Shown here piece by piece: positions 1-7,654 of a DNA stretch of 35,645 bases. Under the pieces are notes generated by a model that worked only from the letters and a program-made list of their open reading frames with translations, searched no databases and had not been told where the DNA came from. Position 1 is the stretch's first letter, and each line of letters opens with the position of its first letter. Where the stretch lies: the NCBI GenBank assembly GCA_900314825.1, contig OMWS01000031.1, forward strand, positions 1-35,645. The letters are read 5' to 3'. The position numbers were made by a program, and so were the translations under genes. This stretch comes from an uncultured Veillonellaceae bacterium. GTDB lineage: Bacteria; Bacillota; Negativicutes; Selenomonadales; Selenomonadaceae.

Positions 1-25
1 CAACTGCAAAGCGTGAATCGAACCT

Positions 26-63
26 ATCCCCGTCGATACCATTTGGTGCCGATGGGGATTTTT
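26..63 (+). terminator. Intrinsic terminator of an upstream gene
   Basis: ATCCCC (26-31) pairs with GGGGAT (54-59), extended by TCG/CGA, and is followed by a run of T. It probably ends a gene lying to the left of the window. The 1-185 stretch holds no other gene that I can support. Confidence 0.6.
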
Positions 64-185
64 CTGTGTTGGGGTACGTCATGTTATTAGGCGCTTACGA
101 AGGAGATTGTGCTGTCGTGTCGAAATAAATGATGATAGTAAATTTAAGTTTCTTTTGAAATGCAAAACCAGAATGAGGTGGAAGG

Positions 186-857
186 ATGAAAAAACTGTTT
201 TTGGCGGCGGCTGCACTTTGGCTTGGCTTGAGTCCTTTGGCGAATGCTGCCGGCCGGCCGTTGGCATTCCAAGACCAGCGCGGGCGCGTGACGGATCCAG
301 CGAGTGCAACGACTTCTGTCGAGCGGATACGCCCGGTGCGCTCGACGATCGCGGCGGATCATGCGTATGTGCCGAAGGGCGTGGAGGTGACGGCGGAGCT
401 CGTGCGCGATGCTTCTTCGAAGAATCTCAAAGAGGGCGAGCTCGTGCCGATGCGCTTGACAGAGAACCTGATTTTGAACGGCGTCATCGTCGCACCTGCA
501 GGGACACGCGTGGATGCGGTCGTTACGGATGTGTCGAAGGCGAGCGGCTTCGGTCATGCGGGCAGGCTTTCGCTGTCCGTCCGCGGGATGAAGGCGGTGA
601 ACGGTGTGCGGATTCCCTTGAGTGGGAGAGCGGGCCGAGAGCGCGGCAGCGCGGATGGCGCCATCGCGGTCGCAGCTCTCGTCAGTTTCGTCGGCGGCGC
701 GTTCATGAAAGGGCACAATGCCGTCCTGCCCGCTGGCACGGAAATCACGGCGGAAGTAACCGCTGACACGGACCTCGGCATTGTCTGGGACGACCTTGCG
801 AAGGTCATGGATCCAGAAAAGCCGCACGGCGTCAGCGTCACTGTCCGGCACGAATAA
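186..857 (+). CDS. Exported protein of unknown function
   Basis: A 223-aa protein with a clear Sec signal peptide: two lysines, a hydrophobic core and an ANA-A type cleavage site around residue 21-22. The mature part is rich in beta-strand-like patterns (VTAELVRD, LVPMRLTENLILNGVIVAPAGTRV, GTEITAEV), which suggests a small beta-sandwich acting outside the cytoplasmic membrane. A short hydrophobic stretch near residues 157-175 (AIAVAALVSFVGGAF) could be a second membrane contact. The ATG at 186 follows a GAGGTGGAAGG Shine-Dalgarno region at good distance, so the start is reliable. It is transcribed toward metH and ends at a shared bidirectional terminator. I do not recognise the family; similar proteins occur in Negativicutes as far as I recall, but no function follows from the sequence. 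Confidence 0.8.
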   Translation: MKKLFLAAAALWLGLSPLANAAGRPLAFQDQRGRVTDPASATTSVERIRPVRSTIAADHAYVPKGVEVTAELVRDASSKNLKEGELVPMRLTENLILNGVIVAPAGTRVDAVVTDVSKASGFGHAGRLSLSVRGMKAVNGVRIPLSGRAGRERGSADGAIAVAALVSFVGGAFMKGHNAVLPAGTEITAEVTADTDLGIVWDDLAKVMDPEKPHGVSVTVRHE

Positions 858-866
858 AGAACGGAA

Positions 867-908
867 AATCGGCTCGGAATGTTTCACATGGAACATTCCG
901 AGCCGATT
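867..908. terminator. Bidirectional terminator carrying a parS palindrome
   Basis: A perfect 17-bp inverted repeat (867-883 with 892-908) and an 8-nt loop lie between two convergent genes, the exported protein and metH. The T-rich stretch after 908 serves the plus strand and the A-rich stretch before 867 serves the minus strand. The apical part contains a parS-like 16-mer at 880-895. Confidence 0.85.
880..895. promoter_or_regulatory. parS: parS-like centromere site 1
   Basis: TGTTTCACATGGAACA differs by one base from TGTTTCACGTGGAACA, the reverse complement of the Bacillus subtilis parS sequence. It is the most divergent of five sites in this window together with the 10503 copy. It lies inside a terminator stem, about 4 kb from parA. 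ParB binding is inferred. Confidence 0.7.
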
Positions 909-927
909 CTGTTTGTCTCTTTTCTGC

Positions 928-3312
928 TTATTCTTTCCCGACGATGGCCTTCGCGAGCTTCACGGCCTTGACGCCGTCGCTGGCGTACGCGTCGGCGCCG
1001 GCGGCGTCGGCGTAGTCTTGGGTCACGGCGGCGCCACCGACCATGACTTTGGCGCGGGCGCCAGCCTCATGCAATTGTGCGATGACCTTGTCGATCTGCA
1101 CCATCGTCGTCGTCATGAGGGCGCAGAGGCCGACGATGTCGGCATCGTGCTCGATGGCGGCGCGGACGATGTCTTCGGCTGGCACGTCTTTGCCGAGGTC
1201 GACGAGCTGGAAGCCGGAGTTCGCGAGCAGCGCGCCCGTGATGTTCTTGCCGAGGTCGTGGACGTCGCCTTTGACGGTGGCGATGACGACGGTGCCCTTG
1301 TCGGCCGTCGCGGCGGCGGGAATGAGCTCTTTGAGCTTGTCAAAGGCCGCGCGCATGGTTTCGGCCGAGAGCAGGACTTGCGGCAGGAAAATCTTGCCGG
1401 CGCCAAAGTCCACGCCGATGTCGTTCATGGCGGCGGTCAGCGCAAGTTCTGTGATTTCGTTGCCTTCGTGCCCTTCGTTCAAGGCCTGCGTCACGAGGCC
1501 GGCGATCTCGTCTTTTTCACCGTCGATGACGGCCTGTTTGATGGCTTGGAGGATCGGGAGGTCGGTCGTTTTGGCCACGGCGGCTTTCTTCGGCGCGGCG
1601 AGGTTCACGGCGTTCTTGCTGAATTCGATGCCGTTCGGGTCTTCACCAAGCAGGGCACGCGCGGCCATGAGCGCGTCCTGCATCTTTTCGTCGTACGGGT
1701 TCATGATCGGCGCGTCGAGGCCGGCCGCGAGGCACATGGCGAAGAAGGTGCTGTTGATGAGCGGGCGGTTCGGCAGGCCAAACGAGATGTTCGAGAGGCC
1801 CATGGTGCTCGGATAGCCGAGGCGCTCACGATAGAGTTTCAAGGTATCCAGGACTTCGCGGCACGCGTTTTTGTCCGCCGAGACGGTCATGACGAGGGCG
1901 TCGAGCAGGAAGTCGCCCTCGGTCAGGCCGTACTTCGCAGCTTCGTCGATGATGTATTTTGTGGCCTCGAAGCGCGCTTCTGCGGTCTTCGGCACGCCTT
2001 CCTCGCCAATCGGCAGGCAGAGGATGGCGGCGCCGTATTTTTTTGCGAGCGGCAAAAATTCTTTGATGCGGTTGTCTTCCGCGCTGACGGAATTAATCAA
2101 AGCGCGGCCGGGATAGGCGCGCAGGCCGGCTTCGAGCGCTTTCGCGTCGCTCGTGTCGATGACGAGCGGCGCGTCCGTGATCTGCGCGATCTCGCGCACG
2201 GCGCGCTGCATGGCGGCGGCCGGGTCGATGCCGGGGACGCCCATGTTCACGTCGAGCAGGCGCGCGCCGGCCTTGACCTGGTTGACCGCTTCTTTTTTGA
2301 CGGAGAGCAGCGAGCCGTCCTTGATCTCAGCCGCAAGCTTCTTGCGGCCCGTCGGATTGATGCGCTCGCCGATGAGCACGGTGTCGAGGTCGCGATCGAT
2401 CGTGACCGTGCGGCTGCGCGAGGCGAGCTTTAGCATGCGGCGGCCGTGCTTTCGTTCAGGCTCCGCAAGGCCTTGCACATTCTTCACGAGCGCGGCGATA
2501 TGCGCCGGCGTCGTGCCGCAGCAGCCGCCGAGATACGTCGCACCGGCCGCGAGGAGCTTCGGCCCGTACGTGCCGAATTCTTCGGCGTCCATCGGGAAGC
2601 AGGTCTTGCCGTCTTTGAGGAACGGCATGCCCGCGTTCGGCTGGACGCTGATCGGTGCGCGGCAGTTCGCCGCGAGCGTCTCGACGACGGGAATGAGTTC
2701 TTTTGGGCCGAGCGAGCAATTCACGCCGATGATGTCCGCGCCGAGGCCATCGAGGATGACGGCAGCGGACTGCGGATCCGTGCCCGTGACGGTGCGGCCG
2801 TCCTCGCTGTACGAGAGCTGGCAGACGACAGGGAGCGTCGTCGCGTCCTTCGCCGCGAGGAGCGCCGCGCGCATCTCCTGGATGTCGATGCACGTCTCGA
2901 TGATGAGCATGTCCGCGCCCGCCTCCGCGAGCGCTGTCGCCTGCTCATGGAACGCCGCGTACGCTTCCTCAAAGTCGAGATCGCCCAAGGGCTCGATGAA
3001 GCGCCCCGTCGGGCCCATCGAGCCCGCGACACGCGCCTCTTTGCCCGATTCCGCAATCGCGGCCTTGGCAATCTTCACGGCAGCGGCATTGAATTCTGTC
3101 ACGCGGTCTTCAAAACCGTAATGGTCGAGCTTCAGCCGGCTCGCGCCAAACGTATTCGTCTCGATGATCGTCGCGCCAGCGGCAAGATATTGCTTGTGAA
3201 TGTCCTTCACAACCTCCGGCGCGATGATATTCATCTCCTCCGGGCAAGCCCCGGGCTTCAGCCCGCCCGCTTGCAGCATCGTGCCCATGGCACCGTCAAA
3301 AAAATAAATCAT
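928..3312 (-). CDS. metH: Cobalamin-dependent methionine synthase (core subunit)
   Basis: Transfers a methyl group from methyltetrahydrofolate to homocysteine through methylcobalamin in the cytoplasm. The 794-aa protein has three modules. The homocysteine-binding barrel spans about 1-290, with zinc ligands Cys199 (GVNCS) and Cys264-Cys265 (GGCCGTTP). The pterin-binding barrel spans about 305-570, beginning LIGERINPTG. The cobalamin cap and Rossmann domains span about 585-794, with the cobalt-binding motif D683-V-H685-D-L-G. The C-terminal S-adenosylmethionine reactivation domain of the roughly 1,200-aa E. coli enzyme is absent; it is encoded separately by the gene just upstream (3579-4259), so the two form a split enzyme. 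The start ATG follows an AGAAAGGA ribosome site. The 266 bp separating the two genes are mostly a repeat element, and I see no B12 or SAM riboswitch there. Confidence 0.95.
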   Translation of the reverse strand: MIYFFDGAMGTMLQAGGLKPGACPEEMNIIAPEVVKDIHKQYLAAGATIIETNTFGASRLKLDHYGFEDRVTEFNAAAVKIAKAAIAESGKEARVAGSMGPTGRFIEPLGDLDFEEAYAAFHEQATALAEAGADMLIIETCIDIQEMRAALLAAKDATTLPVVCQLSYSEDGRTVTGTDPQSAAVILDGLGADIIGVNCSLGPKELIPVVETLAANCRAPISVQPNAGMPFLKDGKTCFPMDAEEFGTYGPKLLAAGATYLGGCCGTTPAHIAALVKNVQGLAEPERKHGRRMLKLASRSRTVTIDRDLDTVLIGERINPTGRKKLAAEIKDGSLLSVKKEAVNQVKAGARLLDVNMGVPGIDPAAAMQRAVREIAQITDAPLVIDTSDAKALEAGLRAYPGRALINSVSAEDNRIKEFLPLAKKYGAAILCLPIGEEGVPKTAEARFEATKYIIDEAAKYGLTEGDFLLDALVMTVSADKNACREVLDTLKLYRERLGYPSTMGLSNISFGLPNRPLINSTFFAMCLAAGLDAPIMNPYDEKMQDALMAARALLGEDPNGIEFSKNAVNLAAPKKAAVAKTTDLPILQAIKQAVIDGEKDEIAGLVTQALNEGHEGNEITELALTAAMNDIGVDFGAGKIFLPQVLLSAETMRAAFDKLKELIPAAATADKGTVVIATVKGDVHDLGKNITGALLANSGFQLVDLGKDVPAEDIVRAAIEHDADIVGLCALMTTTMVQIDKVIAQLHEAGARAKVMVGGAAVTQDYADAAGADAYASDGVKAVKLAKAIVGKE

Positions 3313-3366
3313 AGGAAAGGTTCCTTTCTATTAGATACAAACATTCGGAGAGCATACGTATCAAAA

Positions 3367-3559
3367 GCCTCCCCCTTTGGGGGAGGTGCCGAGCGAATGC
3401 GAGGCGGAGAGGGTAACGTATGGAGAGAGCTGTATTCCTATCGAAAGGGAGGAGAATTTAGTTCTTGCGTTACCCTCTCCGACCCCTTCGGGGCCACCTC
3501 CCCCAGAGGGGGAGGCGCAGGATGGTATGCTTGGGGCCACCTCCCCCAGAGGGGGAGGC
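3367..3559. repeat. Inverted-repeat (MITE-like) element A
   Basis: GCCTCCCCC-type ends at 3367 and 3516 enclose an inner inverted pair (GAGAGGGTAACG near 3406 with CGTTACCCTCTC near 3469). A second, partial copy of the right end (GGGGCCACCTCCCCC...) occupies 3532-3559. The element sits inside the split methionine synthase operon. It shares its ends (CCTCCCC / GCCGAGCG..GCGAGGCGGA / ACCCCTTCGGGGCCACC) with elements B to E of this window. Confidence 0.8.
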
Positions 3560-3578
3560 GTTTGGCGTGTGCAAGTTC

Positions 3579-4259
3579 TTACTTCTTCACCACTCGCGAC
3601 GGGCAATCGATTTTCCCGCACGCCGCGCATCCTTTCGGCGTGGCGTGTTCTTCTTTCCCCGCCTCGACCTTATACAGCCCGATGATGGCGGTGATGCTTT
3701 TCCTTGGCATGAGCATGCAGGAGTCCGAGAGGCCGACGCCGATGTCTTTGCAGTGGCACGTGCGGATCATCTCGGGCTGCTGATCGAGCGGCCAGTCGCC
3801 GTAGCCGGGGGAGAAGCGCCAGCGCATCCCGTAGCCCATGCGCGCCATCTGCGGCGCGATGGCCTTTTCCATGCCGTCCGCGATCTGCTCGACGGCCGTC
3901 GTCGCGGCGGCGTCGAGGAGGATGCTCGAGACGTATTCGTCCCGTGCGAAGCGCGCCGTGACTTCGTCCTCGATGGCCTCGCCGACGGTTGCCGAGAGCA
4001 GGATGACCTTGTCGCAGCCCGCGAGGTGCTTGCCGATTTTTTTGCCCTGGATGACAAAGGGCGGCTCGGCCGCGACGGTCTGCGTGGCGCAGTCGTAGTC
4101 ATAGAGCGTCCAGATCCCGCGCGGCTCGGCAAGCAGCAGCCCGTCCTCCGTGGCGTCGAGGATCATTTGCTCGTCGAACGCCTTCGCGTTCATGAGCCCC
4201 GCATAGCGGCGGGTCTCTTTCGGGTCGATTTGTAACAGAGGGGCATGGTAGACTGGCAT
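3579..4259 (-). CDS. Methionine synthase reactivation protein (SAM-binding activation domain)
   Basis: A 226-aa protein resembling the C-terminal activation domain of MetH. That domain reductively remethylates oxidised cob(II)alamin using S-adenosylmethionine. The diagnostic region is RFSPGYGDWPLDQQ, the counterpart of the SAM-binding 'RPxxGYP' region of MetH, followed by the GLSDSCMLMPRKSITAIIG segment. The C-terminus carries a cysteine cluster C-x2-C-x4-C (CAACGKIDC), which I recall from free-standing clostridial activation proteins; it may bind a metal or Fe-S centre. It is the first gene of the operon with metH. The start ATG at 4259 is preceded by AAAGGATG at about 7-8 nt. The stop codon lies right at the edge of a repeat element, so the last residues may have been changed by the insertion. 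Confidence 0.85.
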   Translation of the reverse strand: MPVYHAPLLQIDPKETRRYAGLMNAKAFDEQMILDATEDGLLLAEPRGIWTLYDYDCATQTVAAEPPFVIQGKKIGKHLAGCDKVILLSATVGEAIEDEVTARFARDEYVSSILLDAAATTAVEQIADGMEKAIAPQMARMGYGMRWRFSPGYGDWPLDQQPEMIRTCHCKDIGVGLSDSCMLMPRKSITAIIGLYKVEAGKEEHATPKGCAACGKIDCPSRVVKK

Positions 4260-4286
4260 TTTGCCACATCCTTTCGATAAAGGGCA

Positions 4287-4498
4287 GCCTTCCCCTTAGG
4301 GGAAGGTGCCGAGCTTGCGAGGCGGAAAGGGTCGCTTGCACGGACTTTGATTTCGTAGACCGTTTGACATCGCCGGTGCGCGCAGATATCCCAAAAGTTT
4401 CGTGTTCGCACCCGCGGAAGTTCAGCCCTACAAATACATTTGCCGTACAGGGGACCCTTTCCGACCCCTTCGGGGCCACCTTCCCCTGAGGGGAAGGC
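4287..4498. repeat. Inverted-repeat (MITE-like) element B
   Basis: The left end GCCTTCCCCTTAGGGGAAGG with GCCGAGCTTGCGAGGCGGAAAGGGT is matched by ACCCTTTCCGACCCCTTCGG...CCTTCCCCTGAGGGGAAGGC on the right. The middle of about 110 bp is unrelated to the other copies. The element lies between the divergent metH operon and parA. Confidence 0.8.
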
Positions 4499-4518
4499 TT
4501 TTGGGCGCGTGCTCCTTT

Positions 4519-4552
4519 CTTAACTTCATGACATTCTCAAGGGGCGAGGCTT
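4519..4552 (+). repeat. Copy of a short dispersed repeat (ACTTmATGACATT unit)
   Basis: This segment (CTTAACTTCATGACATT, then CTCAAGGGGCGAGGCTT) recurs at 21546-21582 and 21606-21641, each time directly after a CCTCCC/GGGAGG-type repeat end. It appears to be the outer module of the same repeat family. Confidence 0.6.
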
Positions 4553-4556
4553 TTAT

Positions 4557-4572
4557 TGTTCCACGTGGAACA
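4557..4572. promoter_or_regulatory. parS: parS site 2
   Basis: TGTTCCACGTGGAACA is a perfect 16-bp palindrome and the nearest parS to parA (about 340 bp upstream). Seven T residues follow immediately (4573-4579), so the palindrome could also form a small terminator-like hairpin. Confidence 0.85.
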
Positions 4573-4649
4573 TTTTTTTCAAGATGTGTGGATTTTTTCC
4601 GGCGAATCGCCTAATATAATAGGTAGTTGATTTTCTGTTCGTGCTGCAA

Positions 4650-4812
4650 GGAAGCAATGATTTATTCCGCCCGCCCATCTTACCGCATCTTTTCTGTCCT
4701 CTCGTCGTCGACAAATCCTCGACGTAGCTCTGCTACGCCTCCGGTTTGTCTCCTAGAGATAGGAACAGAAAATCTACGGCAATCTGGACGACCGTCTTAA
4801 ACCATCGCTTCC
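4650..4812. repeat. 163-bp imperfect palindrome upstream of parA
   Basis: GGAAGCAATG at 4650 matches the reverse complement of CATCGCTTCC ending at 4812. The similarity continues inward through GATTTTCTGTTCC-like and ACGTAGCTCTGCTACG segments. Folded RNA or DNA would give one long hairpin just 100 bp before parA. It differs in sequence from elements A to E, so it is a second repeat family or a long leader structure of the parAB transcript. A TATAAT-like hexamer near 4613 could be a promoter whose transcript includes it. Confidence 0.65.
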
Positions 4813-4911
4813 TTAACAACGTAACAACTATGTTATCAAGGTTAGCAGATAAATTCAAGCGTTTCCGTGTCTGAAGTCACACGGCGACCGTTTTTTGAAA
4901 GGGTGACCTCT

Positions 4912-5673
4912 TTGGCGAAGATTTTGGCCATCGCGAACCAGAAGGGCGGCGTGGGGAAGACGACGACGTCCGTGAACCTCGCGGCGTGCCTCGCGGCGAG
5001 AAAACAGCGCGTGCTGCTCGTGGACAGCGACCCGCAGGGCAATGCGTCGAGCGGCTTTGGCATCCAGAAGTCCGAGCTACAGGCGACGATCTACGACGTG
5101 CTGCTCGGCGGCAAGACGGCGGCGGAGGCGATCGTCTCCACAGAGTTCAAAGTCGACGTGCTGCCGGCGAACATCAATCTCGCGGGCGCGGAGGTCGAGC
5201 TCGTCGCGGCGATTTCGCGCGAGACGCGGCTCAAGAAAGCGCTCGCGGCCGTGCGCGACCATTATGATTTCATCCTCATCGACTGCCCGCCGTCGCTCGG
5301 CCTCCTGACGCTGAACGCGCTCGCGGCAGCGGACGCGGTGCTCATGCCGATCCAGTGCGAATTTTACGCGCTCGAGGGCGTGGCGCAGCTCATGAATACG
5401 GTGAGCCTCGTGCGCGATAATCTGAATCCCGACCTCGCGGTCGAGGGCGTCGTGCTGACGATGTACGACAGCCGCACGAAGCTCGCGCAGGACGTCGTGC
5501 GCGAGGTGCAGGAAAATTTCGGCGACGTCGTCTACCAGACGCTGATCCCGCGCAACGTCCGCCTCTCGGAGGCGCCGTCGTACGGGCAGCCCGTCATTTA
5601 CTACGACAAACATTCGAAGGGCGCGCAAGTCTACAAGGAACTGGCAAAGGAGATGCTGAAACGTGAGCGCTAA
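4912..5673 (+). CDS. parA: Chromosome partitioning ATPase ParA/Soj
   Basis: A ParA/MinD-family ATPase that binds the nucleoid and works with ParB and parS in origin segregation and initiation control. The deviant Walker A motif KGGVGKTTT occupies residues 11-19 (signature Lys11 and catalytic Lys16). The Walker B-like stretch FILIDCPPSLGLLT and the ParA motif DSDPQGNASS are intact. I chose the TTG at 4912 because GAAAGGG lies 8 nt upstream, the product then starts MAKILAIANQKGG like B. subtilis Soj, and the length becomes 253 aa, the usual Soj length. In-frame GTG codons at 4903 and 4867 are alternatives but have poor ribosome sites. There is no N-terminal helix-turn-helix, as expected for the chromosomal type. 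The gene overlaps parB by 11 nt, which implies translational coupling. Confidence 0.95.
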   Translation: MAKILAIANQKGGVGKTTTSVNLAACLAARKQRVLLVDSDPQGNASSGFGIQKSELQATIYDVLLGGKTAAEAIVSTEFKVDVLPANINLAGAEVELVAAISRETRLKKALAAVRDHYDFILIDCPPSLGLLTLNALAAADAVLMPIQCEFYALEGVAQLMNTVSLVRDNLNPDLAVEGVVLTMYDSRTKLAQDVVREVQENFGDVVYQTLIPRNVRLSEAPSYGQPVIYYDKHSKGAQVYKELAKEMLKRER

Positions 5674-6643
5674 ACACGGCGGCCTCGGAGGCAAAGGCCT
5701 CGGGGCATTTTTCGACCAGAAGCCGGTGCTCGAACCGAAGACGGATCGCGTCGTCGAGCTCCCGATGCTCGAGATCTTCGCGAACCGCTTCCAGCCGCGC
5801 AAGGACTTCGACGAAACGGCGCTTGAGGAACTGCGCGCGAGCATCGCGGCCTACGGCGTGCTGCAGCCCATCCTCGTGCGGAAGTCCACGCATGGCTACG
5901 AGCTCATCGCGGGCGAACGCCGCTGGCGCGCGGCGAAGCTTGCCGGCCTCGAAAAGATCCCGGCGCTCGTGCGCGAATACAACGACGCGGAGACGAGCGA
6001 GATCGCGCTGATCGAAAACCTCCAGCGCGAAGACCTCAATCCCATGGAAGAATCGAAAGCGTATCAGGGGCTCATCGACAAATTCAACTACACGCAGGAC
6101 ATGATCTCGCAAAAAGTCGGCCGCAGCCGCTCGCACATCGCGAACTTCCTGCGCCTGCAGAAGCTTGATGCGAAAGTGCAGGACTACGTCGCGAGCGGCA
6201 CGCTGACGATGGGGCAGGCGCGGCCGCTCGTCGCCATCGAAGACCACGCGCTCCAAAGGAAAGCCGCCGACTACATCCAGGAGCACGAGCTCACGGCGCG
6301 CGGCTGCGAGCAGCTCGTGAGGAAGCTCGCCGAAGACCCGACGCTCCTCGATGCCATGGACGCCGCCACAACAACCGAAGAAAAACAGGCCATCGACACC
6401 AGCACGCAAGCCGAACTCCGCGCCGCCATCGACCGCCTGACGCAGTACTTCGGTACGCAGGTGAACATCCAGCGCGGCAAAAAGAAAGGGAAGATCGTCA
6501 TCGACTACTACGGCGACGACGACCTCACCCGCATCCTCGAGCTGCTGCATGGTGGCGAAAAATCCGCCCTCGACGTCGAAGCCGAAAAACAGCGCAAGAT
6601 CGAAGCGCTGCGGAAAGTGTCGCGGCAGGGGTTCACGGTGTGA
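5663..6643 (+). CDS. parB: Chromosome partitioning protein ParB/Spo0J
   Basis: A CTP-dependent DNA clamp that loads at parS and spreads over neighbouring DNA. The 326-aa protein has the N-terminal ParB/Srx domain (about 30-125) with the CTP-binding GERRWRA motif, the central helix-turn-helix (YTQDMISQKVGRSRSHIANFLRL), and a C-terminal dimerisation region after a charged linker. The start is GTG at 5663 inside the end of parA, with GGAGATG as ribosome site. It is the last gene of the two-gene operon here. In many Firmicutes a DUF4446 gene and an M23 peptidase gene follow directly; here those two lie 27 kb away at 33717-35351. Five parS-like sites lie around it. Confidence 0.95.
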   Translation: MSAKHGGLGGKGLGAFFDQKPVLEPKTDRVVELPMLEIFANRFQPRKDFDETALEELRASIAAYGVLQPILVRKSTHGYELIAGERRWRAAKLAGLEKIPALVREYNDAETSEIALIENLQREDLNPMEESKAYQGLIDKFNYTQDMISQKVGRSRSHIANFLRLQKLDAKVQDYVASGTLTMGQARPLVAIEDHALQRKAADYIQEHELTARGCEQLVRKLAEDPTLLDAMDAATTTEEKQAIDTSTQAELRAAIDRLTQYFGTQVNIQRGKKKGKIVIDYYGDDDLTRILELLHGGEKSALDVEAEKQRKIEALRKVSRQGFTV

Positions 6644-6688
6644 ATGATTGCGCCATGAGCTTTTTGAGGATATCATGGAGGATGTATT

Positions 6689-7003
6689 ATGGCGATTCAT
6701 GAGGCTATCGTCTACGAGGGGCAAAAGCCCCCACACGAGACGATTGATGCGATTCGTCGTGCAGCAAAGTTCCCCATCAATTATGATGATGCTCCGCCTC
6801 TGACTGACGAACAATTGGCTCGTGGCGCGGCCATCGTTCGTGCGAGGCGTGCGGCTGCAAAAAAAGAAAATGTGACGATCCGCATTCCGCACGAAACCAT
6901 CAGCAAGGCGAAAGAACTGCTCGGGAACGGCTATACGAGCGTCCTCCGCCGCTTGATTGTCAAAGCGGTCAACCATCCGGAACTGCTGGAAGATTGCAGG
7001 TGA
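6689..7003 (+). CDS. Putative CopG/RHH-type antitoxin without visible toxin
   Basis: A 104-aa protein whose C-terminal half (about 60-98: ENVTIRIPHETISKAKELLG..YTSVLRRLIVKAV) looks like a ribbon-helix-helix DNA-binding fold with the beta strand VTIRI. The N-terminal half is charged and resembles the toxin-binding tails of BrnA/CopG-like antitoxins. The start ATG follows GGAGGATGTATT. No toxin gene adjoins it on either side: the next element is a terminator with parS 6 and then a TIGR04076 gene. It is therefore an orphan antitoxin or a small autorepressor. The family call rests on fold pattern only. Confidence 0.6.
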   Translation: MAIHEAIVYEGQKPPHETIDAIRRAAKFPINYDDAPPLTDEQLARGAAIVRARRAAAKKENVTIRIPHETISKAKELLGNGYTSVLRRLIVKAVNHPELLEDCR

Positions 7004-7033
7004 CCACACAAGCAGATTTGTTTTGTACACGCG

Positions 7034-7082
7034 TGCCCGGCGTTGTGTGTTCCACGTGGAACATGCAGCACCGGGCATTTTT
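7034..7082 (+). terminator. Terminator built around a parS palindrome
   Basis: TGCCCGG (7034-7040) pairs with CCGGGCA (7071-7077) and GTTG with CAGC. The parS palindrome at 7048-7063 then forms the top of the stem with ACGT as the loop. Five T residues follow. It ends the CopG-like gene. Confidence 0.8.
7048..7063. promoter_or_regulatory. parS: parS site 3
   Basis: TGTTCCACGTGGAACA, identical to the 4557 site, 400 bp after parB and in the apical stem of an intrinsic terminator. Confidence 0.85.
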
Positions 7083-7105
7083 GAAAACGAAGGGAGATTC
7101 CTGTC

Positions 7106-7516
7106 ATGCAACACGAATGCAAGATCACCGTCCTCGAGACGAAATGTTTCCCTGCGCTCCAGAAGACATACCTTGCCGACCCGCAGTCGGGGCCGTGCCC
7201 GTGCTTCCAGACGGGGCAGACGTTCCTTTTGAAGCGCACGCCGGCGCAAGACGATTTTTATCACCTCATGAACGGGGAATTCTGCGGCGAGGCGTGGGAC
7301 GCCGTGAGCCGTTATGTCTATACGGCACTCCAGGGCGGGAGCATCATGCACGGCTGGACGAACGACGAGCGCATGATGATCGCCTGCTGCAATGACGGCA
7401 CACGCCCCGTCATCTTCAAGGTCGAGCGCATCGATATCCCCGAGACCGACGAAGAGCGCGCCTGGCTCGCGAAGCAGGACTTCACGAACCGCGCCGAGGA
7501 TGCATATACGGGGTGA
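7106..7516 (+). CDS. TIGR04076 family protein, copy 1
   Basis: A 136-aa cytoplasmic protein of the TIGR04076 family (function unknown). The recognisable pattern is an N-terminal KITVLxxKCF strand, a GPCPCFxxGQTFLLK segment, then FCGEAWDAVSRYVYTALQGG and a C-terminal CCNDGTRPVIFKVERI block. The paired cysteines (CPC near residue 31-33, CC near 96-97) are conserved between copies and could bind a metal. The start ATG at 7106 has AAGGGAG upstream. A near-identical copy lies at 9356-9766 and a truncated one at 8553-8702, so the region between them has been duplicated. An intrinsic terminator follows. Confidence 0.8.
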   Translation: MQHECKITVLETKCFPALQKTYLADPQSGPCPCFQTGQTFLLKRTPAQDDFYHLMNGEFCGEAWDAVSRYVYTALQGGSIMHGWTNDERMMIACCNDGTRPVIFKVERIDIPETDEERAWLAKQDFTNRAEDAYTG

Positions 7517-7541
7517 AGGACGGAGGAATATGCAACGCACT

Positions 7542-7580
7542 GCGGGGCTGCACAAAGTTGTTTGTGCGGCCTCGCTTTTT
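7542..7580 (+). terminator. Intrinsic terminator after TIGR04076 copy 1
   Basis: GCGGGGC-TGCACAAA pairs with TTTGTGC-GGCCTCGC across a 4-nt loop (gttg), followed by TTTTT at 7576-7580. Confidence 0.85.
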
Positions 7581-7582
7581 CG

Positions 7583-7611
7583 TGGACAATTGCTCGAATC
7601 ATAAGTATAAT
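7583..7611 (+). promoter_or_regulatory. Promoter of the Rpn-family pseudogene
   Basis: TGGACA (7583-7588) and TATAAT (7606-7611) with a 17-bp spacer, directly after a terminator and 44 bp before the ATG at 7655. The match to sigma-70 promoters is strong. Confidence 0.7.
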
Positions 7612-7654
7612 TGAAGAAAAGATGTTGAAAGTTGCTTGACGGGAGGGGAAGCCA

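Noticed and set aside
781..2433. Long open frame antisense to metH (550 codons)
   Set aside because: No ribosome site or motifs; it lies on the strand opposite a fully recognisable MetH.
3313..4866. B12 or SAM riboswitch upstream of the methionine synthase genes
   Set aside because: I looked for a B12 box or SAM-box pattern; only repeat elements and a parS site are visible.
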